A stretch of 51,193 nt of DNA from Actinobacteria bacterium 69-20 (GTDB lineage: Bacteria; Actinomycetota; Actinomycetes; Mycobacteriales; Nakamurellaceae), in the NCBI GenBank assembly GCA_001897425.1, contig MKSW01000030.1, positions 1 through 51,193 of the forward strand, given 5' to 3'. Position 1 is the first letter of the stretch, and every line of letters begins with the position of its first letter. Both the position numbers and the translations under genes were made by a program. Under the pieces are notes generated by a model, which was not told the origin of the DNA, searched no databases, and saw only the letters and a program-made list of their open reading frames with translations. Shown one piece after another: positions 1-8,431 of the stretch.

Positions 1-67
1 TGTTGTTCGCCCGCCGGCGTCGCGCCGCCCCACCATCCCGCACCGCCACGACAAGGAAGAGATCACG

Positions 68-1273
68 ATGCCCGTTCGCAAGGTTGCCCTGCTGACCGCC
101 GGCGGGTTCGCCCCCTGCCTCTCCTCGGCGATCGGCGGGCTCATCGAGCGGTACACAGAACTCGACCCGTCGATCGAGATCATCGCCTACCGGCACGGGT
201 ACCAGGGCCTCCTCGCCGGCGACAGCATCACCGTCACCGACACGGTGCGGCGTCATGCCGCCCTGCTGCACGAGTTCGGCGGCTCCCCCATCGGTAATTC
301 CCGCGTGAAGCTCACGAACGCGAAGGATCTCGTGAAACGTGGGCTGATCAAGGAGGGTGACAACGCGCTCGAGGTGGCTGCGAACCAGCTCACGGCCGAC
401 GGGGTGGATGTCCTGCATACGATCGGCGGCGACGACACCAACACCACCGCAGCCGATCTCGCGGCCTACCTGGCCGGGCACGACTACCCGCTCACCGTCG
501 TCGGGCTGCCCAAGACCATCGACAACGACGTCAAACCGATCAAGCAGACGCTCGGCGCCTACACGGCCGCGGAGCAGGGCGCGATCTACGCCCGCAACAT
601 CGTCGCGGAGCACAACTCGGGCACCCGGATGCTGATTGTGCACGAAGTGATGGGGCGCGGCTGCGGGTGGCTCACCGGGGCGACCGCGAAGGCCTACCGC
701 GATTGGCTGGACACCCGCAGCTGGCTGCCGGAGATCGGGCTCACGCGCGCGGCCTGGGACGTGCACGCGGTGTACATCCCGGAACTCCACATCGACCTCG
801 ACGCGGAGGCCACGCGGCTCAACAACGTCATGGACACCGTCGGCAACGTCACGATCTTCCTCTCCGAGGGTGCCGGTACCACGGAGATCGTCGCCCAACT
901 CGAAGCCGCCGGGGAGCCGGTCGCGCGTGACGCGTTCGGGCATGTCCGGCTCGACGAGATCAATCCGGGCGCCTGGTTCGCGAAACAATTCGGTGAGAGA
1001 CTGCGCGCCGAAAAGGTCATGGTGCAGAAGTCCGGATACTTCTCGCGATCCGCCGCCGCAAACGCCGAGGACCTTCGCCTGATCAAATCGATGACGGACC
1101 TCGCCGTCGATTGCGCGCTGCGCGGCGAGCCCGGCGTCATCGGTCACGATATCGAGCGCGCGAATACCTTGCGCGCCATCGAGTTCGACCGGATCGCGGG
1201 CGGCAAACCGTTCGACACGTCGGAACCGTGGTTCGCCGACATGCTCGCGGCGATCGGCCAGACCGCGGGCTGA
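68..1273 (+). CDS. pfp: Pyrophosphate-dependent 6-phosphofructokinase
   Basis: Interconverts fructose 6-phosphate and fructose 1,6-bisphosphate in the cytosol; family knowledge assigns PPi as phosphoryl donor. The 401-residue protein has the PFK fold signature: GGDDTN at residues 120-125, PKTIDND at 148-154 and MGRGCGW at 195-201. The Asp in GGDD (where ATP enzymes carry Gly) and the Lys of PKTIDND are the residues that mark PPi use. The ATG is preceded by AAGGAAGAG at a normal distance. The next ORF starts 6 bases after the stop, suggesting one transcript. An ATP-dependent enzyme is unlikely given both specificity residues. Confidence 0.93.
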   Translation: MPVRKVALLTAGGFAPCLSSAIGGLIERYTELDPSIEIIAYRHGYQGLLAGDSITVTDTVRRHAALLHEFGGSPIGNSRVKLTNAKDLVKRGLIKEGDNALEVAANQLTADGVDVLHTIGGDDTNTTAADLAAYLAGHDYPLTVVGLPKTIDNDVKPIKQTLGAYTAAEQGAIYARNIVAEHNSGTRMLIVHEVMGRGCGWLTGATAKAYRDWLDTRSWLPEIGLTRAAWDVHAVYIPELHIDLDAEATRLNNVMDTVGNVTIFLSEGAGTTEIVAQLEAAGEPVARDAFGHVRLDEINPGAWFAKQFGERLRAEKVMVQKSGYFSRSAAANAEDLRLIKSMTDLAVDCALRGEPGVIGHDIERANTLRAIEFDRIAGGKPFDTSEPWFADMLAAIGQTAG

Positions 1274-1279
1274 CCCACC

Positions 1280-1819
1280 ATGGACGAGCCGCAGCCAACG
1301 CATCGGCGCAGCACCCGCCGCGCCGCACGCCGGGATGCCGGCCCGCCCGACACACCCGTCCGAACCGAAGCGACCGGCCCGCCGGGCCTAGACCAGCCGA
1401 CCCAGCCAGCCCAGCCACCCCAGCCGACCCAGAAACCCGGCCCGCCGTCGGCGGTCAATGCACCCTCCGCGGATTGGCCCCCTGAGACACGGCCCCTCGA
1501 GGCGCGACCCCGAGACGAGCAGCGCGCGCAACGCTCGGACCGCGCGCTGCGCCAACTGGCCGGCAACCGCGCCACACAGCTCCCCCCGGTCGTCGCCATG
1601 CGAGCACGTGAAGTAGGCCGTCCCTCGGCGGCCGACATCGCCGCCGCCGAGGCCGAGTTGGTGATCGTGCGGCGCTATTACGTACCACCGGGCGAACCCG
1701 CGGCCGATACGCCCGACACACGGCGCGCACGGTCGAGCGCGACGGGCGCGCGCGGCTCGCGGAGGACGCGCCGCGACCGTCAGGACGGCACTACGGGCGC
1801 GACCGGATCAGCCTCGTAA
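1280..1819 (+). CDS. Hypothetical basic, proline-rich protein
   Basis: Unknown function. The 179-residue product starts 6 bases after pfp, so it is probably cotranscribed. Residues 1-80 are low complexity, rich in Arg, Pro, Thr and Gln. The part around residues 105-145 looks ordered, with a segment reading AADIAAAEAELVIVRRYYVPP that has a non-random, protein-like composition. The tail is again Arg-rich. Its last 40 bases overlap the 3' end of rpiB on the other strand. I see no membrane segment or signal peptide. It could be a spurious ORF in GC-rich DNA, but the ordered central segment and the close spacing to pfp favour a real gene. Confidence 0.55.
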   Translation: MDEPQPTHRRSTRRAARRDAGPPDTPVRTEATGPPGLDQPTQPAQPPQPTQKPGPPSAVNAPSADWPPETRPLEARPRDEQRAQRSDRALRQLAGNRATQLPPVVAMRAREVGRPSAADIAAAEAELVIVRRYYVPPGEPAADTPDTRRARSSATGARGSRRTRRDRQDGTTGATGSAS

Positions 1820-2250
1820 TCGGCGAGCTGGGCGATCCGCCGCGCGTGTCTCGACTCACCCGAGAAGGGCGTCGCGAGGAACAGCTCGACCAGAGTCGCG
1901 GCGGTCTCTTCGTCGTGCATCCGCGCGCCCACCGCCACCACGTTCGCGTCGTTGTGCTCCCGCGCCAGTCGCGCGGTATCCGGGTTCCACGCGAGCGCGG
2001 CACGCACTCCGCGCACCTTGTTCGCGGCGATCTGCTCGCCGTTGCCGGAACCGCCGATCACCACGCCCAGGCTGCCGGGATCCGCGACGACCCTTCGGCC
2101 GGCCTCGATGCAGAATGCCGGGTAATCGTCGCCGGCATCGTAGTGATGTGCCCCGACGTCAACGGTCTCGAAACCACGTTCAGCCAGGCGCCGCAACAGA
2201 AATGCCTTCAACTCGAAACCCGCATGATCGCTCGCCAGATAAACACGCAT
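1780..2250 (-). CDS. rpiB: Ribose-5-phosphate isomerase B
   Basis: Interconverts ribose 5-phosphate and ribulose 5-phosphate in the non-oxidative pentose phosphate pathway. The 156-residue protein begins MRVYLASDHAG with the phosphate-binding DHAG at residues 8-11 and carries GGSGNGEQIAANK at 66-78. The classical RpiB active-site Cys is absent. As in the mycobacterial subtype, Glu72 of GSGNGEQ is the likely catalytic base. The C-terminal tail after residue 145 is probably disordered. In M. tuberculosis rpiB also sits beside the DsbA-like reductase and pepN genes; here a universal stress gene intervenes. An AGGGA sequence lies just ahead of the ATG. Confidence 0.93.
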   Translation of the reverse strand: MRVYLASDHAGFELKAFLLRRLAERGFETVDVGAHHYDAGDDYPAFCIEAGRRVVADPGSLGVVIGGSGNGEQIAANKVRGVRAALAWNPDTARLAREHNDANVVAVGARMHDEETAATLVELFLATPFSGESRHARRIAQLADYEADPVAPVVPS

Positions 2251-2294
2251 GGTCCCTAGTGTCCCCCATCGTCCCGGCCGCCCATGACGCTGTT

Positions 2295-2876
2295 CTAGGG
2301 CACCACCATGACCGGAAACTTTTGGCTGGAGACCACCGCGTGGGACACCGACCCGCTCGCGATCCTGTGCAGGAACTGTGCGAAGCCGCTATGTCGCTTG
2401 CCGACCACCAGACATGCGGCATCGCGTTCCTCCGCGATGCGGATGAGCTCGGCGGCCGCGTCCCCGCTGGTCGATACGAGCTCCCAGGAGACGTTCGTCA
2501 ACTCGCCGCTCGCGGCAAGATCCGCCGACAGCGCCGTCTCCACCGCTTCCTCGGCGTTGTCGTCGAGTTCGACCTCCTCGGGGATCGGCACGTAACCCTC
2601 GACGAGCGGAACGGCGCGCCGGCGCACGTGCACGGCCACGATCGGCCGGCCCAACGACCGGGCGAGGAACACCGCCGCGTGCAGCGGCCGGCGACACGCC
2701 GCGACCTCGTCCACCCCGACCACCACCGGGCCGCTCCGCAAGTAGGGCGGCAGCGGCACGCCGAACGGGCTGGTAGCGCGCTCGGCCACCGGCGTCACCT
2801 GCGTGACGCTACCGGCTCCTTGCGGCTCACCGACCACGGGCGCATCAGATTGCTGTTCATGGAGCGGCGCTGCCAT
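2295..2876 (-). CDS. Universal stress protein (UspA family)
   Basis: A single-domain UspA-fold protein of 193 residues, probably a cytosolic nucleotide-binding stress factor. About 45 N-terminal residues are unordered. The domain starts at the GPVVVGVDEV strand, continues with LARSLGRPIVAVHVRR, and ends with VVGKRHSGF...ASGS followed by FPVMVVP, which corresponds to the Gly-rich ATP-binding loop and last strand of the family. GGAGGTG precedes the ATG. The gene stands alone, reading leftward towards rpiB with a 44-base gap. The upstream region holds a small palindrome (see 2974-2991). I see no DosR-type box. Confidence 0.85.
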   Translation of the reverse strand: MAAPLHEQQSDAPVVGEPQGAGSVTQVTPVAERATSPFGVPLPPYLRSGPVVVGVDEVAACRRPLHAAVFLARSLGRPIVAVHVRRRAVPLVEGYVPIPEEVELDDNAEEAVETALSADLAASGELTNVSWELVSTSGDAAAELIRIAEERDAACLVVGKRHSGFAQFLHRIASGSVSHAVVSSQKFPVMVVP

Positions 2877-2973
2877 CGGGCACCTCCGTGGGTGTCTGGA
2901 CGCGGTCCGCGAAGCCTCGGTTCGGGCGTCACGAAACTGCGCCGCGGTGTGTATCTACAGTGACACATCCCAC

Positions 2974-2991
2974 AGCGTTTTGCCCAACGCT
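2974..2991. promoter_or_regulatory. Palindrome upstream of the universal stress gene
   Basis: AGCGTT and AACGCT form a perfect 6-bp inverted repeat with a 6-base spacer. It lies about 100 bases before the usp start, in the 180-base gap between two leftward genes. The position suits an operator, but no regulator is assigned and a chance palindrome is possible. Confidence 0.3.
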
Positions 2992-3057
2992 TTACCGCCG
3001 CCGCGCATCGTCATCGATGCAGCGGCGCGAACAGCGACATGCGCGAACCGAACCCGC

Positions 3058-3747
3058 TCACGCACCCGAAGCAGTCGTCGCGACCTGCGGTGATTCGGTA
3101 CGTTCGCGCTTGAGTTCGAAGAAGTAGGGGTACGACGCCAGCGTGACGGTCGCGTCCCAGAGACGCCCGGCTTCCTCGCCCGTCGGAATCCGGGTGATGA
3201 CGGGGCCGAAGAACGCCACCCCGTTCACATGGATGATCGGAGTCCCGACACCCTTGCCGACCGGGTCGACCCCGGCGTGATGGCTTGCTCGCAGGACGTC
3301 GTCATATTCGGTAGTGCGCGCGGCGTCGGCGAGTTCGGGGGGCAGTCCGAGTTCGGCCAGCGACTCGTCGATGACGGCCGCGATGTCCTTGTTGCCCTCG
3401 CCGTGCACGCGCCGGCCCATGGCTTCGTACAGCGGGCCGAGGATGTCCTCACCGGCCTTGGCGGCAGCGGCGATGGCCACGCGCGGCATCCACCACACGT
3501 CTTTCTCCATGTGTTCGGCGAGCCCCTCCTCGGGCACTTGGTCCTCGTTGAGCACACCGAGACTCATCACATGCCAACGGATGTCGATATCGCGCACCTT
3601 CGCGACCTCGACCAACCAGCGCGACGTCGCCCAGCAGTAGGGACACAGCTGGTCGAACCACAGCTCGGCAACCGACCGTCCGCCGCCAGCCGAACGCTCG
3701 CCGGCACCCGCCCCATCGTGATTCCCCTGGGCCATGACATTGGCCAT
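3058..3747 (-). CDS. DsbA-family mycothiol-dependent oxidoreductase (Rv2466c-like)
   Basis: A thioredoxin-fold DsbA-family enzyme of 229 residues, the likely counterpart of the mycobacterial mycothiol-dependent reductase that activates nitro compounds. The active site is CPYC at residues 35-38, where the characterised M. tuberculosis protein has CPWC. The helical insertion (GVLNEDQVPEEGLAEHMEKD onward) and the cis-Pro region GVGTPIIHVNG are present. I chose the ATG at 3747 because GGGAGG lies 6 bases upstream. A longer frame to 3909 would run into the divergent pepN leader. The first 24 residues are a Gly/Ala-rich extension with a second Met at residue 5. It is divergent from pepN, as in M. 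tuberculosis. Confidence 0.88.
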   Translation of the reverse strand: MANVMAQGNHDGAGAGERSAGGGRSVAELWFDQLCPYCWATSRWLVEVAKVRDIDIRWHVMSLGVLNEDQVPEEGLAEHMEKDVWWMPRVAIAAAAKAGEDILGPLYEAMGRRVHGEGNKDIAAVIDESLAELGLPPELADAARTTEYDDVLRASHHAGVDPVGKGVGTPIIHVNGVAFFGPVITRIPTGEEAGRLWDATVTLASYPYFFELKRERTESPQVATTASGA

Positions 3748-3933
3748 GAATCCTCCCGACCTGCATCCTGATGGCCCGGCTGCCGCCGGCCCTGCCCGGA
3801 TCAACCGGGCAGGCCGTAGGGTTGTTCCTAGCGGCGCCGCGAACGTGGCATGGGTCACGTGCTCGGGCCGCCCCGGGCGCTCATCCACGCGCCTTGCCAC
3901 GCCCCTCATCCGCTACCCCGGAAGGACGACGCC

Positions 3934-6489
3934 GTGCCATCGACCCCCAACCTGACCCGTGTCCAGGCCGCGGAGCGCGCCGCGCTGCTGACGATCCGCA
4001 GCTACTCCATCGACCTGGATCTGACCGACGGCGCAGGCGGCCCCGGCATCACGACGTTCCGGACGCGATCGGAGGTCGCCTTCACGGCTGTCGAGCCCGG
4101 ACGCTCGACGTGGATCGACTTCGTCGGCGACTCCGTCACGTCGGCCACCCTCAACGGGCGACCGTTGGACGTGTCCGGCTGGACCGGCGAGGGCGGGCTG
4201 GTGCTCCCCGATCTGTCGGCCGAGAACGTTCTCGTGGTCGAGGCCGTGGGCACATACATGAACACCGGCGAGGGCCTGCACCGTTTCGTGGATCCGGTCG
4301 ACGGCGCGGTGTATCTGTACACGCAATTCGAGACGGCGGACGCGAAGCGGATGTATGCCTGCTTCGACCAGCCGGATCTCAAGGCGGCATTCACCTTCCG
4401 GGTGACGGCGCCCGGCGACTGGCAGGTCGTGACGAACGGCGCTCCGGTGGACGCCGCCCCGCTGGAACACGGTGCGCGATGGCATGCGTTCGCCACGACG
4501 GCGAGGATGAGCACCTACGTCACCGCGCTCGTCGCCGGTCCCTACCACGTGGCACGCGATCACCATGACGGCATCGATCTCGGGATCCTCTGCCGCGCGT
4601 CGCTGGCCGAGTTCCTCGACGCGGAGCGGCTTTTCACGGAGACGAAGCAGGGATTCGACTTCTTTCACGGCATCTTCGGCGTGCGGTATCCGTTCGGGAA
4701 GTACGACCAGCTCTTCGTCCCGGAGTTCAACGCCGGGGCGATGGAGAACGCCGGCGCCGTCACCTTCCGAGAGGAGTACGTGTTCCGGTCCAAGGTCACC
4801 CGGTACCTGTACGAGCGCCGCTGCGAGACGATCCTGCACGAAATGGCGCACATGTGGTTCGGCGACCTCGTCACGATGCGCTGGTGGGACGACCTGTGGC
4901 TGAACGAGTCCTTCGCGACCTGGGCGTCGGTCGTCGCGCAGACCGCGGCCACGGAGTACCGGTCCGCGTGGACGACGTTCGCGAACGTCGAGAAGTCGTG
5001 GGCCTACGACCAGGACCAGCTTCCGTCGACGCATCCCATCGCCGCGGACATCGTCGACCTGGAGGCCGTCGAGGTGAACTTCGACGGCATCACCTACGCC
5101 AAGGGCGCGAGCGTGCTCAAGCAGCTGGCCGCGTACGTGGGCTTCGACGAGTTCCTCGCCGGCCTGCGCAGCTATTTCGCGGAGAACGCCTACGGCAACG
5201 CCACTCTCGCCGACCTGATGCGGCACCTGTCGACCGCCTCGGGGCGTGACATGGACACCTGGGCGGCGTCGTGGCTGCAGACCACCGGCATCAACCGGCT
5301 GGAGCCGGTCTTCGAGGTCGGGCCCGACGGCCTGTTCACCTCGTTCGCGATCCGCCAGACGGGTGCCGCGCCGGGTGTCGGCGAGTTGCGTCCACATCGG
5401 CTCGCCGTCGGCGTGTATGACGATGATCCGGCCGGGGCCCTCGTCCGCACGCATCGCGTCGAGTTGGACGTTGCCGGCGAGCTCACCGATGTCCCGGAGC
5501 TCGTCGGGATCGCGCGCGGCGCGTTGGTGCTCGTCAACGACGACGATCTGACGTACTGCAAGCTGACCCTGGATCCGGACTCGCTCGCCACCGCCGTGCG
5601 GCGCATCGGCGACATCGCCGATTCCCTTCCCCGCACGCTCGTGTGGTCGGCGGTGTGGGAGATGACGCGCGACGCGCAGATGCGAGCACGCGACTTCGTC
5701 ACCCTCGCCCTCGCGGGCGTGCACGCGGAGACCGAGATCGGGGTGGTGCAGCGGGTTCTCGCGCAGGTGCGGCAGGCGGTGGCCGCCTACGCGGATCCCA
5801 CGTGGGCCGCCGAGACGGGCTGGCCGGCAGTGTCGCGACGGCTCGTGGAACTCGCGCGTGGCGCCGAGCCGGGCAGCGACGCGCAGCTCTCCTATGTGAC
5901 GGCGCTCGCGGCAAGCGTGTTGACGGCCGACGAGGTGGCGATCATCCGCGGATGGCGGGACGGCTCCGCCCCGCTGCCGGGGTTGGTGGTCGACGCCGAC
6001 CTCGGGTGGACGCTCTTGGGCGCACTGGTCGCCCACGGCGCGGCGGGCGATGCCGACATCGACGCGGCGGCAACGGCCGATGCGACGGCCTCCGGTGAGC
6101 GGCGCGCCACGCAGGTCAGGGCCCTGCGCCCGACCCGGGCCGCGAAGCAGGAGATGTGGGACCGCTTGATCGGCGACGACACCATGGCCAATGCGCTGCA
6201 GGATGCGGCGATCAGCGGCTTCAACCATCCGGCACAGGCCGACCTTCTCGCGGCGTTCGTGCCGCAGTACTTCGACGCGGTGGCCGATGTGTGGCACCGG
6301 CGGTCCAGCGAGGTGGCGCAGAAGGTGGCCGTGGGGCTGTACCCACGCTGGGCGGTAGCCGACGACACCGCCACAGCGGCGGAGACCTGGCTAGCCGGCG
6401 ACCATCCGGCCGCGCTGCACCGACTGGTGAGCGAGGGTCTTGCCGGGACTCGCCGCGCGCTGGCCGCCCGCGCCGCCGACCGCGGCTGA
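3934..6489 (+). CDS. pepN: Aminopeptidase N (M1 metallopeptidase)
   Basis: A zinc aminopeptidase removing N-terminal residues from peptides in the cytosol. The 851-residue protein carries the M1 substrate-recognition motif GAMEN near residue 268. The zinc site is HEMAH at 302-306, with the third ligand Glu325 in WLNESF. The beta-sandwich domain precedes it and the C-terminal ERAP1-like helical domain follows. GTG at 3934 is the best start: GGAAGGA lies 7 bases upstream, and the next residues PSTPNLTRVQAAERA look like a normal M1 N-terminus. The frame is open 28 codons further upstream without a better signal. It is transcribed alone and ends ahead of a strong hairpin shared with DUF5130. Confidence 0.95.
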   Translation: MPSTPNLTRVQAAERAALLTIRSYSIDLDLTDGAGGPGITTFRTRSEVAFTAVEPGRSTWIDFVGDSVTSATLNGRPLDVSGWTGEGGLVLPDLSAENVLVVEAVGTYMNTGEGLHRFVDPVDGAVYLYTQFETADAKRMYACFDQPDLKAAFTFRVTAPGDWQVVTNGAPVDAAPLEHGARWHAFATTARMSTYVTALVAGPYHVARDHHDGIDLGILCRASLAEFLDAERLFTETKQGFDFFHGIFGVRYPFGKYDQLFVPEFNAGAMENAGAVTFREEYVFRSKVTRYLYERRCETILHEMAHMWFGDLVTMRWWDDLWLNESFATWASVVAQTAATEYRSAWTTFANVEKSWAYDQDQLPSTHPIAADIVDLEAVEVNFDGITYAKGASVLKQLAAYVGFDEFLAGLRSYFAENAYGNATLADLMRHLSTASGRDMDTWAASWLQTTGINRLEPVFEVGPDGLFTSFAIRQTGAAPGVGELRPHRLAVGVYDDDPAGALVRTHRVELDVAGELTDVPELVGIARGALVLVNDDDLTYCKLTLDPDSLATAVRRIGDIADSLPRTLVWSAVWEMTRDAQMRARDFVTLALAGVHAETEIGVVQRVLAQVRQAVAAYADPTWAAETGWPAVSRRLVELARGAEPGSDAQLSYVTALAASVLTADEVAIIRGWRDGSAPLPGLVVDADLGWTLLGALVAHGAAGDADIDAAATADATASGERRATQVRALRPTRAAKQEMWDRLIGDDTMANALQDAAISGFNHPAQADLLAAFVPQYFDAVADVWHRRSSEVAQKVAVGLYPRWAVADDTATAAETWLAGDHPAALHRLVSEGLAGTRRALAARAADRG

Positions 6490-6535
6490 AGACCACGGCC
6501 CGTGCGGATCACCTAGGCATCGCCCCAGAAAGACG

Positions 6536-6568
6536 CGACCGCCCGCGAGAGTCTCTCGCGGGCGGTCG
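6536..6568. terminator. Bidirectional hairpin between pepN and the DUF5130 gene
   Basis: A perfect inverted repeat (arms starting CGACCGCCCGCGAGA) of about 15 bp with a very short loop lies 47 bases after the pepN stop and 25 bases after the stop of the convergent DUF5130 gene. There is no T-run, as is common for actinobacterial terminators. Confidence 0.75.
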
Positions 6569-6592
6569 GTATCTCGGGATCCAGCAGCAGGG

Positions 6593-7066
6593 TCAGACCC
6601 GCGCCGCCGGGACCTCGCCCGCGTGGTCGGTCAGGATCCGGATGCTGTTCGTCAGGCCGCCGAGGAGATCGCCGTCGCTGCAGGCAGCGACGACCGACAG
6701 CACGGCGGCGCGGGCGCCACGCTCGCTGATGCGAAGCGCGGCCTCCTCGCCGGTCACGATCTCGACCAGGCGCTGACCGGGTGAGATCGCGACGAGCGCC
6801 GTGTACGGCGCATCGTCGCCGAACGAATCGAGCAGCCCCTCGGCGGCGGCACGGCTGTCCTCGCCCAGATCGCCGAGATAGGCGGCGAACCGCAGGCCGC
6901 TCGCCTGCTCCGCGACGGCGATCACCGTGTCCAGCTTCTTGAGTTCGTGCGGTTCGAAGACCTCATCGCTGCCGACCGGCCCGCAGGTCGGAACCAGCCT
7001 GACCAGGACGCCGGTCTCGACACGCACGAGTTCCCCGTCGCGCCGCGCGAGTTCACCAGCCGGCAT
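6593..7066 (-). CDS. DUF5130 family protein
   Basis: A 157-residue protein that I assign to DUF5130, a family found next to pepN in mycobacteria (Rv2468c position) and related to the TPM domain. Function is not established. The fold-bearing part runs from FEPHELKKLDTVIAVAEQASG to ISPGQRLVEIVTGEEAALRIS. No signal peptide is visible. The ATG at 7066 has GAGGAGG 6 bases upstream, and a GTG two codons earlier overlaps that ribosome site. Its start overlaps the end of the upstream small membrane gene by 14 bases, so the two are probably translated together. Confidence 0.8.
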   Translation of the reverse strand: MPAGELARRDGELVRVETGVLVRLVPTCGPVGSDEVFEPHELKKLDTVIAVAEQASGLRFAAYLGDLGEDSRAAAEGLLDSFGDDAPYTALVAISPGQRLVEIVTGEEAALRISERGARAAVLSVVAACSDGDLLGGLTNSIRILTDHAGEVPAARV

Positions 7067-7283
7067 GGGCACCTCCTCGAGTCGTACCCACCCGGTCGAC
7101 CACCGGAGCGGCGACGACGGGCGTCACCCCGGCCCACAGGCGATCCGGGTGCTGCCAGGGTTTACCCGGCTCGTAGCGAACCTTGGCGCGATGCCTACCG
7201 CGGCCGACCGTCACCACCGCGAGGAACGCGACGATGGCCGCGGGCAGCACCGCGTACACCGCGATGACTTCCCATACGCTCAC
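7053..7283 (-). CDS. Small single-span membrane protein
   Basis: A 76-residue protein with one clear hydrophobic segment at about residues 5-24 (WEVIAVYAVLPAAIVAFLAVVT). A basic stretch GRGRHRAKVRYEPGKPW follows and is presumably cytoplasmic. GTG at 7283 is preferred because it starts just before the membrane helix, and the upstream extension is Arg/Cys-rich without protein character. It overlaps the DUF5130 gene by 14 bases. Function is unknown. Its position between pepN/DUF5130 and glbO suggests a conserved accessory of that locus. Confidence 0.7.
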   Translation of the reverse strand: MSVWEVIAVYAVLPAAIVAFLAVVTVGRGRHRAKVRYEPGKPWQHPDRLWAGVTPVVAAPVVDRVGTTRGGAHAGW

Positions 7284-7345
7284 ACGCTCACGGTAGCCGA
7301 TCCGTCGCAGCGGTCGGCAGCCCGGTGGGCTGAAACAATGACGGC

Positions 7346-7756
7346 GTGACACAGCCCGTACCCACGGCCCGCGGCACCGTGCCGCGGTCGTTCTACGACG
7401 AGGTGGGCGGGCGTCCGGTGTTCGAGACGATCGTCGACCGGTTCTACGAGATCGCGATCGCCGATCCGACGCTGCGGCCGCTGTTCGCCATGTCCCATGC
7501 GGCGACGGTGCGGCGTCGGATCACCGCGTTCTTCGTCCAGTACTGGGGCGGGCCGCGCGACTATTCCCGCGAACGCGGCAACCCGCGACTCGCCTTGCGG
7601 CATAGCCACTTCCGCCTCGGGCGCGCCGAATATGACGCCTGGTTGGCGGCCATGCGCCAGGCGCTCGAGGTCCAGGAACTCACCGCCGAGCAGCGCGCAG
7701 TCTTCTACGACTACCTCGTCGCGGCCGCGGCGCGGCTGACGGGCCGGGCGCCGTAG
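7346..7756 (+). CDS. glbO: Group II truncated haemoglobin (trHbO)
   Basis: A haem protein binding O2 and related ligands, cytosolic or membrane-associated. The 136-residue product has the 2-on-2 globin pattern: Tyr B10 at residue 34 (RFYEIAIADP), the conserved QYWGGPRDYS at 65-74, the likely proximal His86 in ALRHSHF and Trp G8 at residue 99. At CD1 it has Phe47 (LRPLFAM) where M. tuberculosis trHbO has Tyr. The start is GTG, since MTQPVPTARG follows a poor ribosome site. AACAAT about 6 bases upstream could be a -10 element of a leaderless transcript. It converges on the 218-residue hypothetical gene, 18 bases away. Confidence 0.92.
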   Translation: MTQPVPTARGTVPRSFYDEVGGRPVFETIVDRFYEIAIADPTLRPLFAMSHAATVRRRITAFFVQYWGGPRDYSRERGNPRLALRHSHFRLGRAEYDAWLAAMRQALEVQELTAEQRAVFYDYLVAAAARLTGRAP

Positions 7757-7774
7757 CCCGGGCGCGATGACGCG

Positions 7775-8431
7775 TCAGGCCAATGGCAGATTCGCCATGC
7801 GGCGGCGCGCCACCGAACCGGCCTCGGCGTCCAGCCGGAGCCATGTCGCGGTCGTCCGGACCCGCACCGGCGCACCGGCGTCCCCGTCGGCGAAACCCAT
7901 GCCGGACAGGGCGAACAGCATCCGCATCGAGATCGGGATCAGCTCGCCCGCACTCGGCACGCTCATCAGCACCGAATCGAGCAATGCGGGCGGGACGGTC
8001 GCCTTCGTCGCCGCGGCCAGTTCGTGCTCCCGTTCGCGCTCGACGGCGACCCTCGCGCGTTCGAGGCCGACGCGCACCTGGTCCGCGATGCCCGCGGGGT
8101 CCAGCACCCCGGCATCGGCCCACTCGTCAGCCGGCGGGAGCTGGGCGTGCCATCGCTCGCCCACGTCGCGTCCCGGGTCGAGGACGCGCTCCCTCGACAC
8201 GGCCAGCGCCCCCACGAGATCAGTGGCGTAGACGGTCAACGGCGACGGCTCCAGCTTCCCGGTCACCGACCTGGTGGCCAGGACACCGAATCCCGCCTTC
8301 GCCCACAACGCGACCGCCGGGCCGTCGGCCAACAGCCGGACGAGCCCGGCCGGGTCGAGCTGCGCGATGCGACCGACGAACATGGTGGCGACATCGCGGT
8401 CCGCCGGCGTAGCCGGCGCGAACAGCGTCAT
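7775..8431 (-). CDS. Conserved hypothetical protein (Rv2474c position)
   Basis: A 218-residue soluble protein of unknown function. It lies in the place of Rv2474c, between glbO and the thioesterase gene, and its start overlaps the thioesterase stop as ATGA, so the two are translationally coupled. The first 60 residues (FAPATPADRDVATMFVGRIAQLDP...) and the segment GVLDPAGIADQVRVGLERARVA look well ordered. A Lys/Glu/Ala helix lies at about 140-155. I see no catalytic motif, signal peptide or membrane span. The upstream part of the same frame (8432-8806) is the shadow of the thioesterase gene and was excluded. Confidence 0.8.
   Translation of the reverse strand: MTLFAPATPADRDVATMFVGRIAQLDPAGLVRLLADGPAVALWAKAGFGVLATRSVTGKLEPSPLTVYATDLVGALAVSRERVLDPGRDVGERWHAQLPPADEWADAGVLDPAGIADQVRVGLERARVAVEREREHELAAATKATVPPALLDSVLMSVPSAGELIPISMRMLFALSGMGFADGDAGAPVRVRTTATWLRLDAEAGSVARRRMANLPLA

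Noticed and set aside
3913-6297. A 794-codon minus-strand frame across pepN
   Set aside because: Antisense of pepN, which carries the zinc and GAMEN motifs.
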